Of a stretch of DNA of 64,000 nt, positions 28,381-40,976 are shown in pieces (position 1 is the stretch's first letter; the number at the start of each line of letters is the position of its first letter). The notes under the pieces are model-generated. The model saw nothing but the letters and a program-made list of their open reading frames with translations. It was not told where the DNA came from and made no database searches. This DNA comes from Cryptomeria japonica (taxonomy: Eukaryota; Streptophyta; Pinopsida; Cupressales; Cupressaceae), in assembly GCF_030272615.1 (NCBI RefSeq), contig NC_081408.1, positions 611,637,673 to 611,701,672 of the forward strand, read 5' to 3'. Position numbers and translations under genes: made by a program.

Positions 28381-30013
28381 TGTTGGCATATGATGAAGTA
28401 GTGATAATGCATGTTGTCATTGATGTCAATAAGTGCTCAAGAAGGTGAACCAGTATGAAGATCAGAAGCGGTTATGGTCAACTAGGATGGAGTGAGCCTG
28501 TGTCAGGGTTCACTAAGTGTGACTAAAGGTTGGTAGTCTCAGTTCAGTTCTAGTGTTACTAGTTTGTCTTGTGTGGTGCAATTGATGATGTTTTGTGACC
28601 AGTTAGTTAAGGAATAAGGATAAGGATCGAGATACCACGTCAGCTATGTGTACATGAAGGATTTATTTGTGGTTCTTGCACATGAAGATTGAATGAATTG
28701 AATTCCTACCTTGGGAATGAGCATTTTTCTTAGCGGTGTGTAAAGAGTGCATGATGGGTTATTGATTTTCAGATGCGGTGAAGATTGGATGATGCAGAAT
28801 GTCTTGAGATCTATTTTAGATCATTTCATTCTATGTAATGTGTTTGGACGGTCAGGATTTGACCACTTGTAAGTGTAAACTTGAAATATTTAGGCTTTAG
28901 GGTTTATGCTATTGACCTAGTTGTTGTCTATAAGGTCGATGAGTTTTGTTATTGTAATGGTTGGAAAAAGTTATATTTGTGTCTGCGTGTTGGAGATTTG
29001 ATACTTACCGAACCAGAGTGAGGAATTTGTAGATTGTGATTGCAGAAGAGAGGAATTGAAAAGGATCTACCTTAGCAAGAAGTGTTGTTATCAGATCGAT
29101 GTTTTACTTGTTGTCTTCTAACCATTTCAACAAAAGGTAGATCCCTTGATCGGGTAGCTTTAATGAGCTTTGTTGTAAATAATCTAACTAGGTGGCTCAA
29201 GGTTATTGTGTTGGCAAATGCACACTCCAATGAGACATTGTAGGTGATTGAAGGTTTTGCCATTGATGGCAACCTTACAATCCTATGACACCGACAAGGA
29301 AATCCACCGGCACCAGAAAAGTTAGATTCTACACCAACACATAGACCACCAGTATCGACAGTGAAAGGAAGCATACCGACACAAAAGCCGACAGGAATTT
29401 TGTTGTTAATATATTTTGTTTATTATTGAAAATTCATTGTAAGCCGACTTGGCAAGTTGTAAAGTGACTCCTATATAAGAGAGATCATTGTAGATCATTT
29501 TGTAATATACAAAGGAGTATAATTAGGTGAAATAAGGCAGACCTATTATGCGAATTATAGGTTAAGGGTTTATGTAAGAAGAAGAGCTATAAACTGGTAC
29601 TAGATCTGTCATAGTAGATGCTATTTTGAAGCAGTAAAAGACATTGGATTTATATAATCCATTTTGTAAGTCAGTGAGACTTCCCATTTTGTAATTGAGC
29701 AATGAGCTTTATTCACTTGGCCTTCCTGCATGTGCAGGCCCCTCTTGTAGCAGTAATATTCTCTTATTGGCCAGTAAGTGAATATTGTGGGTCACAAATC
29801 CCACTGAGATTTTTCCCACATCGGGTTTCCTCATTAAAATATTGTGTTATGGTGTGTTTTTCATGTGGTTTCTTTTTTCTCTGTTTATTGCATTACTTTT
29901 TGTTTACCAGTACACATTATTAATATGCTCTACATGTTTTAAGTTAAGAAAATATTACAACCGGTTAGATATTGATTCACCCCCCCCTTCCAGTATCTGT
30001 GGGAATCCTAATA
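28381..30013 (+). repeat. 5' LTR of F
   Basis: Starts TGTTGGCATATGATG and ends CCTAATA (CA mutated to TA) just before the PBS. TGTTGGCAT agrees with the LTR terminus of F2 (ends ATGCCAACA at 62841, opposite strand), and the stretch near 29690-29760 matches F2 at 62200-62270. Only 17 bp separate it from the D LTR. The ORFs inside it are not supported. Confidence 0.8.
29472..29479 (+). promoter_or_regulatory. TATA box in the F LTR
   Basis: CCTATATAAGAGAG, about 540 bp before the LTR end. Transcription would start near 29505, making the preceding part U3. Inferred from motif and position only. Confidence 0.6.
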
Positions 30014-30015
30014 AT

Positions 30016-30027
30016 TAGTATCAGAGG
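30016..30027 (+). other. Primer-binding site of F
   Basis: TAGTATCAGAGG, two changes from TGGTATCAGAGC, the initiator tRNA-Met site used by many plant LTR elements. Confidence 0.75.
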
Positions 30028-30084
30028 TTGGTCCTCTATTTTCAGAAGCCTAATAGCTTGAGGAAGATCTTGACACTGGTAGAG

Positions 30085-31180
30085 ATGGAAAACTTGATGA
30101 AGCAACTTGAAGGAGCTCTCTCAGACTATGATGCAGAAAAATTGAAAAATATCAAACTTGAAGATGATCTAAAGGCTGCTCAAGATATCATTCAATCACT
30201 TCAAGAAAATATTACTATTTCAAGAAACAAGTGAAGAGAACTTTGTGAAAAGATGCAAAATAAGAATGATGAAAAGGAAACTCTTAATGATTTGATGAAT
30301 AAGTTGAAACAAGAAAACATGACAACAATGAATGAGATGTCAAATATGACTATGAGATTTTGTAAAGAAATTAAAGATAGAAAGAAGAATGAAGAAGACT
30401 TGACTAGAAGACTGAATGATGTTGCAAATGAAAACACAAGACTTAGTTATGAAAATGATATGTTGAAGACAGATCTAACGCATGCACAAAATGACTCAAA
30501 TGAACTCATGAGACAAAAAGGTATCATGGAAGGAGAATTGGCTATTGCAAATCAACATAAAGAGAAATTCAAGAAAAGCTCAGAAGAACTTGGTGACTTG
30601 TTGATGAATCAGAAACCTAATGGTGACACCATTGGTCTTGGCTTTGAAACTGGTGAAAGCTTCGGTATTGCAAACACACAGGATCATAGCAAACCAGTAA
30701 GACAACCTACTGTTTATAAATTCAATGGCAAATGCTTTAACTGTAACAAGTATGGTCATAGAGAAAATCAATGTAGATCTAGAAATTATCAGAATACCAG
30801 TACACCCACAGGTCAATGTTCTAAATGCAACAAAATTGGTCATAACTCTGAGATTTGGACATTTATCTAATCAATGCAGAACATAAACTAGAATAGGTTA
30901 TGGAAAGGCTATTTAGAGAAATAATGTGACTTGTTATGCATGTAACAAAATTGGGCATATTGCTAAATTTTGTAGAAGCAAGTCCTCTCCGATAGACAAC
31001 AAAGGTCCTAGTTTGAAAGGTAAAGAAAAATTTGAAGAAGTAAAGTAGGAATTCTCAAAACAATAGATGAAGAAATCGGAACTAAATGGTGTTGGGAATA
31101 CTCCTCCACCGGTAGAACCAAGCAACACTCCATCGGCAGAACAGAGTAGCACTCCACCGACAAGAGTATCTTCATCTAAT
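30085..31180 (+). pseudogene. F ORF1: coiled-coil protein with CCHC zinc knuckles (gag-like)
   Basis: Starts MENLMKQLEGALSDYD. A long charged coiled coil runs to about 30600, followed by a linker and zinc knuckles CFNCNKYGHRENQC (near 30733) and CSKCNKIGHNSE (near 30817). A third knuckle, CYACNKIGHIAKFC (near 30932), is in another frame after a break near 30850. One TGA at 30232-30234 lies in frame between the first two parts. The design equals ORF1 of E1 and E2. CCHC knuckles point to RNA binding, so a nucleocapsid or gag role is likely; no capsid domain is recognisable. The last part (to 31180) is Pro/Ser/Thr-rich with further stops. Confidence 0.75.
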
Positions 31181-31484
31181 TGAAGAAAATTATTTTGAGG
31201 GTTTGGAAATCAATGAGAAATATGCTATCATTCCATCGGTTGATGGTAAGAAGTTGAAATTACTTCTACACTGGCAGATATGTTAAGTAAGTACTTAACC
31301 GGCAAGCATTAAATGCAGTAGTTGGAAAAATTGACATTATAAATTAGTGTTTTTGGCTCCATTTTACTTCACCGAGCATTCAAAAATTTGAAGAGCACGA
31401 AATTTCCAGAGCTAAGGCATTTCAAGCAAAGAAGCAAAGCATTTTAGCAATCAATCTTTCCAAAGGCAGAAAAAGGTATTTATC

Positions 31485-32020
31485 ATGGCATCCTCTTTTG
31501 TACCTAAATTCATAGCAAACCCTACTATACTGGAAGTAATCAAGTGCCCTAGTCCCATTTTTCAATTAGTTCCTGAGATAGAAAAAAAGGATGATAATAT
31601 TGGTGCATTTTCCCAAATCCCCAAAGGAGTTGCTTTTGCAGAAGACCCTAGAATGTACATCAATTGCCATATAGAAGAATTAGGTGATGAAGAAATCAAG
31701 AACATGTACAAGGCTGTCATATGTGATGATTCTGGAAATGTGAAACCTAAAAACAAAATTATTGAAACCCTAAGATTCATAGAAATTCTTTGTATTCCGA
31801 AATTCCCCAAGGAAGTGATAAGGATAGTGTTGAGCATGGTACATGGTGAATTTTTCTGGTTGGATTCAATTCACAAAATTACTAAGGAAGTTGTAAAAGT
31901 TGTAATAGGGTTACCCTCCACCGGTAACAGACCTGACAAGACAAAGGTGGTCTCAAATGACCTAGTAATGAACCTAATAGGTGCAACATCCGACAAAAGG
32001 TCTTTAAGGATGAATGATGT
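31485..32020 (+). pseudogene. F ORF2, 5' part (interrupted by E1)
   Basis: ATG at 31485 (MASSFVPKFIANP). Middle motifs FPKEVIRIVLSMVHGEFFWLD and ITKEVVKVVIGLPS are shared with ORF2 of E1 and E2 (VKFVLSRVHDDFMWLEE..., ITKEIIHVIIGYP). The frame runs into the E1 LTR at 32021, and the continuation is at 53213. The pattern of a W-L-D/E block, an ITKE helix and a VIGLP turn recalls uncharacterised plant transposon-associated proteins; I assign no function. Confidence 0.7.
32016..32020. repeat. TSD of E1, left copy (GATGT)
   Basis: Pairs with AATGT at 53208-53212, one mismatch. Removing E1 plus one copy restores F ORF2 (…MNDV then TDINARF…). Confidence 0.8.
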
Positions 32021-33232
32021 TGTTAGGCCCAATATGGAAAGCTAATGTACTAAGAGGGAGGGGTGAATCAGTACTTCAAAACTTTTCTTCAACAATAGCT
32101 TTACTATTAAGCATAAACTGAATAGTGCAGTAACATAATATAATGCTAAAACAAATAAATAACAATCATACATGATTCAATCCATAACACATATATTTTG
32201 GTTATGCAGAAACTCTTGGTTAGAGAGAAAAACTATGGTGGGGATGACACCCACAACTTCACTACTGCAATAATAAAGGTTGCTCAGTTAGAGCTACATG
32301 TTTAGATATTTCTGAAAGCTTACCCTATTAGGACTATCAAGATCTATTAGATCTACCTTGCTAAAGGATTTTACAACACTTATTCTAAATGTTGTAGCTA
32401 GTTAGAGGCTTTACATTTTATAGACTTAGTTAGAGTCTTTTACCTTGTTAGAGGTTTTTCTTACAACTCAAAATATTACAATCAAATCTTTACAAATTAT
32501 CTACAACTTTACATATGAAATGTTATAGAAGATTCTATGTGCTCAAAATGATATTACCTTGCTTATAGCATACCTCAGTAATCCATATATTAACTTGGTA
32601 AACCCTTCTGTTTACTCTGTTCCTTGACTGTTCTCTAAAATCCTTCTCGGTGACCTCTATGTTTCTCTATCAACTGTAATAGTCATAACACTTTGTGATA
32701 TCTCATTATTTTCCTTTTTTTATATGTCTTGCTTCACACACACATGCACATATATACTTGCACACCTATCTAATCCTGAATTCATGATGTATAAATAGAT
32801 CTATTATGTCGGTGATCTGGTCCATGCTTCGATCTTACAAACATGATTTCTTGAATGAATAACCATGCAAAATATTTCATTGGTTAGATGACCTCAAAAT
32901 CATACACAATCTTTAAGTGAAATTTCCAATGTGATAACGGTTACTTGTTCCTCGATCTTTGTAACACGTTTACCATATATGTCCAGTTTTAGTGAATCTG
33001 GTAACACGTTTCACTCGGATATCATTCTTGCTGCTCAGTAGACATAGAGTGTTACTTTGTAGAGTGTTCAGTGTATACTACGCTCTAAGACTACTTTCTT
33101 CTATAACTGTCTGCACTGTGCTTACCGACTGTTATATACTTACCGACTGTAAGATTCGGTAGAAGTAACCGACTAGAATATATAGAATAACTTTGAACAT
33201 AAGACTAATGGCAATCTTAGTAAGTAGTAACA
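32021..33232 (-). repeat. 3' LTR of E1
   Basis: 1212 bp, TGTTAGGCCCAATATGG...AGTAGTAACA. It is closer to the E1 5' LTR (51981-53207) than to the E2 LTRs, sharing for example the GCACATATATACTTGCACACC block near 32747 that the E2 LTRs lack. Confidence 0.9.
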
Positions 33233-33552
33233 ATCTCCACTTTTGACATTAGTTGAGATGTTTGTCAAAAACTACTTTCAAAGTTATAACTCAAAAATCT
33301 ATATACTTGCAAAATTTGACTAAACTGTCAATATATACATTTGTCAATGAAATAGTATATTTAGGTACACTCCCCTTATTAATATATTGTTCATAACTCT
33401 GATTTTGCATGCTTGGTGATCAATGTTTTGTGTGTTGCTCTTGTTCTTTGCTTACTACTTTGTTCACTACTTGGTATACTCCCCTTGTATACTACACACC
33501 CCCTATATGCTTTGATACTATACTCCCCCTTTTTGACAAGCATCAAAATTTA
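33233..33552 (-). other. E1 PPT and purine-tract-rich 3' untranslated region
   Basis: ATCTCCACTTTTGACA abuts the LTR (purine tract in element sense). Further GGGGAGT-type tracts, written ACTCCCC on the plus strand, recur near 33370, 33479, 33503 and 33522. No ORF. Confidence 0.65.
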
Positions 33553-34960
33553 GTTACCATTTGGTGGAGGCAACTGTTCAAAAATGGATTTACACTTTGT
33601 CCTTTCTTTGGTGAGGGCGACAGAGAGTGCATCCTTGACACAGTCCATTAAAGAATTATGTACTTGAATGTCAGCCAATAGAGAAATTAAGCCATCTAAT
33701 GTGCTTCCCTCTTGTGTAGTAGATAGGTAAGTGACTCGGTTGATCTATTATTGAATGGAGGACAAGTGTGGAATGAATAAGATTTGAAGAGTCATAATGT
33801 CCATCCTTATTTTGTGCTCTTCATTCCTGAGTTCCAATTGTTGAGCCATGAGCTATTGTAACTTTGTATAAAAATTATGAACAAAATTGGGCTCAGTGGT
33901 CAACTTATTTGAGAGATCGGTGATCTCTTTCTCAATTTCTTTTGTTTTATTTTTGATGTCCTTAATGAATAGAGAAAATGTACAGAGTTTTTGAAATAAA
34001 TAAAGAATGTGCTTGAGTTGAGGGGACAACTCAATAATAAAGTTGACAAGTTTAACTTTGCCAAGAGCAATAGATTTCTGTACCTCTTCAATCATTTTTG
34101 CAGTGAGCTCTTTGTTCTTTAACTTGATCAAATATTCAGATGCATCTACTCCAGCTGTTTCTATCTGATTGAGGAGTTCATCTAGTTTAATATGGATGGC
34201 TGCATTTGTTGACACTGTAGTTGCAAGTAGCATATCTGATAATAGTGTCTTTACCTTCTGAAGTACTTTATTTTTCTTTTGTATGGCCATTTGTTTTTCC
34301 TGTTTGTCCTTTGCTTTGCATAGTTCATTGAATTCAATGAGTGCTTGCCCTTTTAATTTTGATATGTCTACATTGGGCAGCACTATTGGTTTCGATATAT
34401 CTACCTTGAAACTATGCTTTTTCATCTTCTTTTCTTTAGATTTGGCCGGTTGAACCAATACAATAGTTTGGGAGGCTTGGGGATCCTCAGTAGGTTGCTC
34501 AATGGAGGCAACACTTTTGTCAATTTCTTTAGCCTTTGTTGAGTCCTTCGGTGGTTCGGTGCTCGGGGTCTCAGTTGCAACATTTTCAATATTAGGAGGA
34601 GCCTGAGAGGTCTATTCCCCAGTAGCCTAAGGAGTAGCTTCTCCTTTTGTAGAGTTGTGAACCTCTACACCTTGTTTAGTATCTTGAGGGGCCTCAGTTG
34701 CAGCAGAATGAGTGATCGGAGGATAAGGCTGAACTTGTTCCAAAACTGACTCACTAGATACCAGTTTTGCATAGGCATTGCCTTCTATCATTTCCTGTTC
34801 AGGTGCCTTGGTGTCCATGATGTTTTCATCAGTTTGTATGGTGTCAGCAGGGTATTGCTCGGTGAGATCAGGATCTTGCTCGGTGACATCAACTATTTCA
34901 ACTTCATCTTGTTCACCAGCATTCTTAATTCAAAATATTACCTGCCATTTTTCTTTTGTC
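33553..34960 (-). pseudogene. E1 ORF2, C-terminal part
   Basis: ORF 34458-33853 is lysine-rich and helical (KKHSFKVDISKPIVLPNVD, then coiled coil). ORF 34818-34627 is acidic and Thr/Ser-rich (EQVQPYPPITHSAATEAP). Both match ORF2 of E2 (43508-42500) and its duplicate (39454-38230). A run with STTQEGSTLDGLISLLADI near 33700 ends the protein. Stops break it. Function unknown; the mix of disordered acidic segment and coiled coil suggests a structural or nucleic-acid-associated role at most. Confidence 0.7.
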
Positions 34961-34965
34961 TCATT
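34961..34965. repeat. TSD of solo LTR S, left copy (TCATT)
   Basis: Perfect match to 36027-36031. The uninterrupted version of the site is in E2 near 43671-43680 (CTCATTTTCTACATC). Confidence 0.92.
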
Positions 34966-36026
34966 TGTTAGGTCCTGGAGACAACTAAGAGGGGGGGGGG
35001 TGATTCAGTTGTCTAATAAATTCAAACCAAAAATCAATTAACCAACCTGATGCTTAATACTGATAAACCAGTTAAGTATGTCGGTAGACAGTATTAATAG
35101 TAAATTGCTATACTGGTAAAGATTAATGCATAAAACATAAACATAAAGTAATCCACAACACATGACACCAATATTTGTATGTGGAAACCCTATAAGGGGA
35201 AAAACCATGGTGGGAAACCTTACCCAGAATCAGATGATAATACTGTAGATAGTAAGTGTACATAAATGCGGTCTGCACATGTAGAAAGGCCAATAGCCTA
35301 GAGCTCACTGCTCAATCACAAAATGGGAGTCACACTGACTATAGTTGGATGGTTAAATCCAATAAGAATGTACTGCACAAAATAGCATCTTCATATGCTA
35401 GATTCAGTACTGATGTAATGCTAATATACTTATACAAAAACATAGCTTCACCTTCAAATGATTTCTTTGTGTATACCTCTGCTTAATCTCGCATATACCT
35501 TCACTCAATTATTTTTCACACTCCACACTTGATCTTACAAATAAAATCTTACATTTATACCATAACCTAAGACCAATTTTAGTAGGTTGGCTCTACAAGA
35601 TATTACAATAAACATTTTACATACAATATAATATCCGATGCAATTAACTGATTAAATATGTCAGCTTAATGCATTTACATCAATCATAAATCATCTCCAT
35701 AGCATGCCATGCTGATCTGGAAAAGATAAACCTGTCGGCGTAACCCTAGATAACCCTGGACCTATTTGCCAGTAAAAGCAAATATGCAAATATGAATATA
35801 CCAATGATCAATTATTCAAATCAAAGTGTCCACATGATGTCTTTGATATTATCAAGTGTCTTCCATATCATTCTAGGTACCGGTGAACATTATATCCTCT
35901 TGGTAAACCATATACCAGTAACTGTGCAATAGTTACTTTCTTGTCGACAAATGCTGTTGGATCTCCAAAGTGCTTGTTTTCAGTAGATGTTGACATAAAT
36001 GACAAAACCATACCAAAATACCAACA
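34966..36026. repeat. Solo LTR S in E1 ORF2
   Basis: 1061 bp, TGTTAGGTCCTGGAG...AATACCAACA with a perfect TCATT TSD and no internal element, so LTR-LTR recombination removed the rest. It has a G run at 34992-35000 and shares stretches with the F and F2 LTRs (CACATGTAGAAAGGCCAA...CTCACTGCTCAA near 35275). Its last 440 bp reappear at 39843-40282 through the tandem duplication. Confidence 0.88.
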
Positions 36027-36031
36027 TCATT

Positions 36032-36721
36032 TTCCACTTCAATATACAAGCCATTCAATAGTTTTAAGGCTCTTTGTTTGATGAGGAACTTTGTGTGGTA
36101 TGTTGTCAGATGTTCTTTTACTTTAACTACCAACATGTCTGGAAAGAGATGTACCAGACTTCTTTCACTAATCTGTTTCTCCGAGTCCATTGCATATTTC
36201 CACATGTTATCAATATGCAAATATAATACTTTTGGAAGAGATTTACATACTTCCAATGGGACCAAGTGGAATTTCCATAGTGTGCAGATGACCGCTTCTT
36301 CTATTTGTCTCTTCTCATCATCAGATCTAGTTTCATACTTAACATATCTGAATCCTCCAAATCCACCATATTCTTTCAAGTTAGTAAAGAAATTAGCAAC
36401 ACTATGTACATTTTCCTTTGTACTCTTAACAATCTGAAATTTGCTAGCATCTTCAGACTCTGTGTCACTGGACTCTTTAGTCAAAATGAGTCTCCAAGTA
36501 GATTTCTTATAGGTCTTTGTTAACTTAGGAACAACAACAGTCTTTGGTTTCTTACTCGATGACACTACAGATGATCTTGTGTTTGGGCGCTTTACTGAGG
36601 GAGTCGGTGATGCCTTTGATGTGTCCTATTTCTTCCTCTTTAGAGCTTTCCCTTTAGGCAACTCGGTGCTTAGTGTAATAGCAGCCTCTTGGGCTTCTAA
36701 TTCCTCCATGGTGATTACTAG
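36032..36721 (-). pseudogene. E1 ORF2, middle part
   Basis: ORF 36565-35933 (ending in the solo LTR) includes KKPKTVVVPKLTKTYKKSTWRL and VKVKEHLTTYHTKFLIKQRA, matching E2 at 44210-43690 and the duplicate at 40976-40290. It is flanked by S on one side and by the E2 insertion site (TSD ACTAG, 36717-36721) on the other. Confidence 0.72.
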
Positions 36722-37871
36722 TGTTAGGCCCAATATGGAAAGCTAATGTATTAAGAGGGGAGGGGTGAATCAGTACTCCAAAACCTTTCTTCAATAATAA
36801 CCTTACTGTTATGCATAAACAGAATAGTGTAGTAACATAAAATAAAGTTAAAACAAACAAATAACAATCATACATGATTCACTCCATAACACATATATTT
36901 TGGTTACGTAGAAACTCTTGGTTAGAGAGAAAAACTGCGGTGGAGATGGCACCCACAACTTCACTACTGTAATAATAAAGAATGCTCGGTTAGAGCTACA
37001 TTTAGCTATTTCTGATAGCTTACCCTGTTAGGAGTAACAAGATCTGTTAGATCTACCTTGCTAAAGGATTTTACAACATTTATTCTGAATGCTACACCTG
37101 GTTAGAGGCTTTACAATTTATAGACTTGGTTAGAGTCTTTTACCCTGTTAGAGGCTTTTCTTTCAACTTCACAATATTACAATAAATTCATTACAAACAT
37201 CTGCAACTTTACATCTGAAATGTTATAGCAGATTCTATGTGCTTAGAATAAGATTACCTTTCTTATAGCATACCTTGGTAACCCATATAGTAACTCGGTA
37301 TACCCTTCTGTTTACTCTGTTCTTCAACTGTTCTCTAAAAAATCTTCTTGGTGACCTTTGTGTCTCTGTCACAGTCTTCCTTTATGCATACATACACTTT
37401 AATAATGTTGTATAAAGAGATCTCTTAAAATGGTGATTCAATTCATTGCTTTGATCTTACAAACAAGATTCCTCGAATGAATAACTAAACAAAATATTTC
37501 ATTGGTTAGATTGACCTCGCAATCATACACAATCTTCTATTGCAATTTCCAATGTAAGAACGGTTAGATGTGCCTTGATCTTGTAACACGTTTTCATATA
37601 TATATCCAGGTTCAATGTATTTGGTAACACATTTCACTTAGTGAATATCAACTCGGTGTGTTAACTTTACTGCAAGGTAGCCGTAAAAAGATACTCGGTA
37701 GATAGCTCAGTGTATACTGTGTTCTGTGACTGCTTTCTTCTATAACCAACTAGACTGTGCATACCGACTTCTCTATTTATATCGACTACATGATTCGGTA
37801 GTGCTAACCAACTAGAATGTATAGTATGACTTTGAATATAAAAACTAATGGCAACTTGATAAGTAGTAACA
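36722..37871 (-). repeat. E2 3' LTR, copy 1
   Basis: 1150 bp, TGTTAGGCCC...AGTAGTAACA. Followed by the purine tract ATCTCCCCTTTTGACA. Confidence 0.9.
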
Positions 37872-39842
37872 ATCTCCCCTTTTGACATTAGTTGAGATGT
37901 TTGACAAAAACTACTTTCAAAGTCATAACTCAAAAATCTATATACTTTGCAAAATGACTATACTTGACAATATATACAATAGTCAATGAAATTGTATATG
38001 CATATATACTCCCCTTATCATTATTCTGTATATTACTCGGATTTTGCATGCTACTCGGTTTTGTTCTGTGCTTGTGTGCTCTGCTTGCTCTGCATGCTCT
38101 ACTTGGTATACTCCCCTGTATACAATACTCAAAACTGTATTACCAAAACTGTATCAGTCACCAAATATATAACTCTCCTTATGTAGTATTACTCCCCTTT
38201 TTTTGACAAACATCGAAAACTTAATTTTCCATCCGGGGGCGGTAACTGATCAAAAATAGATTTATACTTGTTCCAGGTGTCGGTGAGTGCGACTGAGAGT
38301 GCATCCTTTACACTTTCCATTAAAGAATTTTGGGCTTGAATATCAACCAATAGTGATATTAAGCCATCAAGAGTGCTTCCCTCTTGTGTAGTAGATAGGC
38401 GCGTAGCTCGGTTAATTTGCTCTTGAACTGATGAAAGATGAGGAAGGAATAATGTCTGGAGGGTCATTATATCCATCCTGATCTTATGCTCTTCATTTCT
38501 GAGTTCTAACTATTGAGCCATGAGCTATTGAAGCTTGGTATAAAAATTTTGAACTGAATTAGGCTCAGTGGTCAGCTTAGTTGAGAGATCGATGATCTCA
38601 TTCTCAATTGCATCAGTTTTATTATTGATATCTTTAATAAATAAGGAAAATGTACAAAGTTTCTGAAATAATTAAAGAATATGCTTGAGTTGAGGGGACA
38701 ACTCAGCAATGAATTTGACAAGCTTTACTTTTCCTATAGTGAGAGCTTTTTGTACCTCTTCTATCATTTTTGTAGTAAGCTCTTTATCTTTTAGCTTGCT
38801 CAAGTACATAGATGCATCAACTCCAGATGTTTCTATTTGAGTAAGGAGTTCATCCAGTTGAATGTGGATGGCTGCATAGGTTGACACTGTTGCTGAAGGT
38901 AGCATGTCTATTAGTAGTGTCTTTACCTTCTGTAGTACTTTATTCTTCTTTTGAATGGCCAATTATTTTTCTTGTTCGGCCTTTTCTTTGCATAGTTCAC
39001 CAAAATCAATAAGTCATTGCCCTTCTAATTTTGAGATATCCACGTTGGGCAACACTATTGGTTTAGTTAAATCAACTTTGAAACTATGCTTTCTCACCTT
39101 CTTCTCTTTACCTCTGGTCAGTTGTACTAAGACAAGTGCTTGTGAGGCTTGTTGACCCTCGGTAGGTTGCTTGGTAGATGCAACACTTTGGTCGGTTCCT
39201 GTAGCCGTTGTGGTGTCCCTGGGTGTCTCGGTACTAGGGGTCTCAGCTGTAACATTTTCAGTACTTGATGGTGCTTGAGACATCTGATCTTTAGTTGTAT
39301 CTCCTGTTGCTTTAGACTTGTGACCTTCGGTGCCTTGATCTATATCCTTGGGAGCTTTAGTAGAGACAGGTGGCTTGATCGGCGGATAAGGCTGAACTTG
39401 TTCTAAGACAGATTCACTAGATACAAGTTTTGCATAGGTAGTGCCTTCTATCATTTTCTACTCCGGTGCTTCTGCATCCATGACATCTTCATCAATTTGA
39501 ATAGTGTCAGCCGGGTTTTGCTTGGTAGCATCACGACTTTGCTCGGTGACATCAGGATCTTGTTCAGTGACATCAACAATTTCAATTTGAGATTGTTCAC
39601 CGACATCCTTTAGTTTGAAGATTTCCTGCCACTTAGCTTTTGTCTCATTTTCTACATCAATGTATAGCCTATTCATCAATTTTAAGGCTCTTTGTTTGAC
39701 AAGAAATTTAGAATTGTATGTTGTCAAGTGCTCCTTAATTTCTGCTATAGACATATCAGGAAATAGATGGACTAGACTTATCTCTCTTATTTGTTTCCCT
39801 GAGTCCATTGCATATTTCCATCTGTTATCAATATGTAAGTAT
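37872..39842 (-). pseudogene. E2 ORF2 C-terminal part, duplicate copy
   Basis: ORFs 39871-39458, 39454-39014, 38962-38672 and 38476-38189 are all in one frame, separated only by stops. They run from KYAMDSGKQIREISLVHLF through the acidic EDVMDAEAP segment and KVRKHSFKVDLTKPIVL to DQLPPPDGK. The first ~300 bp after the LTR (37872-38187) is untranslated with several ACTCCCC tracts. Confidence 0.72.
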
Positions 39843-40282
39843 TTGGCTCTACAAGATATTACAATAAACATTTTGCATACAATATAATATCCGATGCAAT
39901 TAACTAATTAAACATGTCGGCTTAATGCATTTACATCAATAATAAGTCATCTCCATAGCGTGCCATGGTGATCTGGAAAAGATAAACCTATCGGTGTAAC
40001 CCTAGATAACCCTAGACCTATTTGCTGGTAAAAGCAAATATGCAAATATGAATATACCAATGATCAATTCTTCAAATCAAAGTGTCCACACAACGTCTTC
40101 GACATTATCAAGTGTCTTCCATATCATTCCAGGTACCGGTGAACATTATATCCTGCCAGTGAACCATATACCAGTAACTGTGCAATAGTTACTTGCTTGT
40201 CGGTGAATGTTGCTGGATCTCCAAAGTGCTTGTTTTCAGTAGGTGTTGACATCAATGACAAAATCATACCCAAATACCAACA
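39843..40282. repeat. Duplicated tail of solo LTR S
   Basis: Matches 35587-36026 and ends AATACCAACA followed by TCATT as in the original. Confidence 0.85.
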
Positions 40283-40287
40283 TCATT

Positions 40288-40976
40288 TTCCACTTCAATA
40301 TATAGGCCATTCAATAGTTTTAAGGCTCTTTGTTTGATGAGGAACTTTGTGTGGTATGTTGTCAGATGTTCTTTTATTTTAACTACCGACATGTCTGGAA
40401 AGAGATGTACTCGACTTCTTTCTCTAATCTATTTCTCTGAGTCCATTGCATATTTCCACCTATTATCAATATGCAAATGTAATTCTTTTGGAAGAGATTT
40501 ACATACTTCCAATGGGACCAAGTGGAATTTCCATAGTGTGCAGATGACCACTTCTTCTATTTGTCTCTTTTCATCATCAGATCTAGTTTCATACTTAACA
40601 TATCTGAATCCTCCAAATCCACAATATTCTTTCAAGTTAGTACAAAAATTAGCAACACTATGTACATTTTCCTTTGTACTCTTAACAATCCAAAATTTAT
40701 TAGCATCTTCAGACTCTGTGTCACTAGACTCTTTAGTCAAATGACTCTCTGAGTAGATTTCTTATAGGTCTTTGTTACCTTAGGAACAACAACAGTCTTT
40801 AGTTTCTTACTAGATGACACTGCAGATGATCTTATGTTTGGGCACTTTACTGAGGGAGTCGGTGATGCCTTTGATGTGTCCTATTTCTTCCTCTTTAGAA
40901 CTTTCCCTTTAGACAACTCGGTGCTTAGTGTAATAGTAGCCTCTTGGGCTTCTGATTCCTCCATGGTGATTACTAG
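40288..40976 (-). pseudogene. E1 ORF2 middle part, duplicate copy
   Basis: Near-copy of 36032-36721 (ORF 40740-40429: VHSVANFCTNLKEYCGFGGF). A small deletion near 40740 shifts the frame relative to the first copy. Ends at the duplicated E2 insertion flank. Confidence 0.72.

Noticed and set aside
29072-29923. ORFs inside the F LTR
   Set aside because: They fall within an LTR, are hydrophobic or Thr-rich random-looking, and have no counterpart in F2.
36078-36437. Plus-strand ORFs opposite E1 ORF2 (also at 40334-40744)
   Set aside because: They mirror the minus-strand coding sequence; the minus-strand reading is the one conserved across E1, E2 and F.
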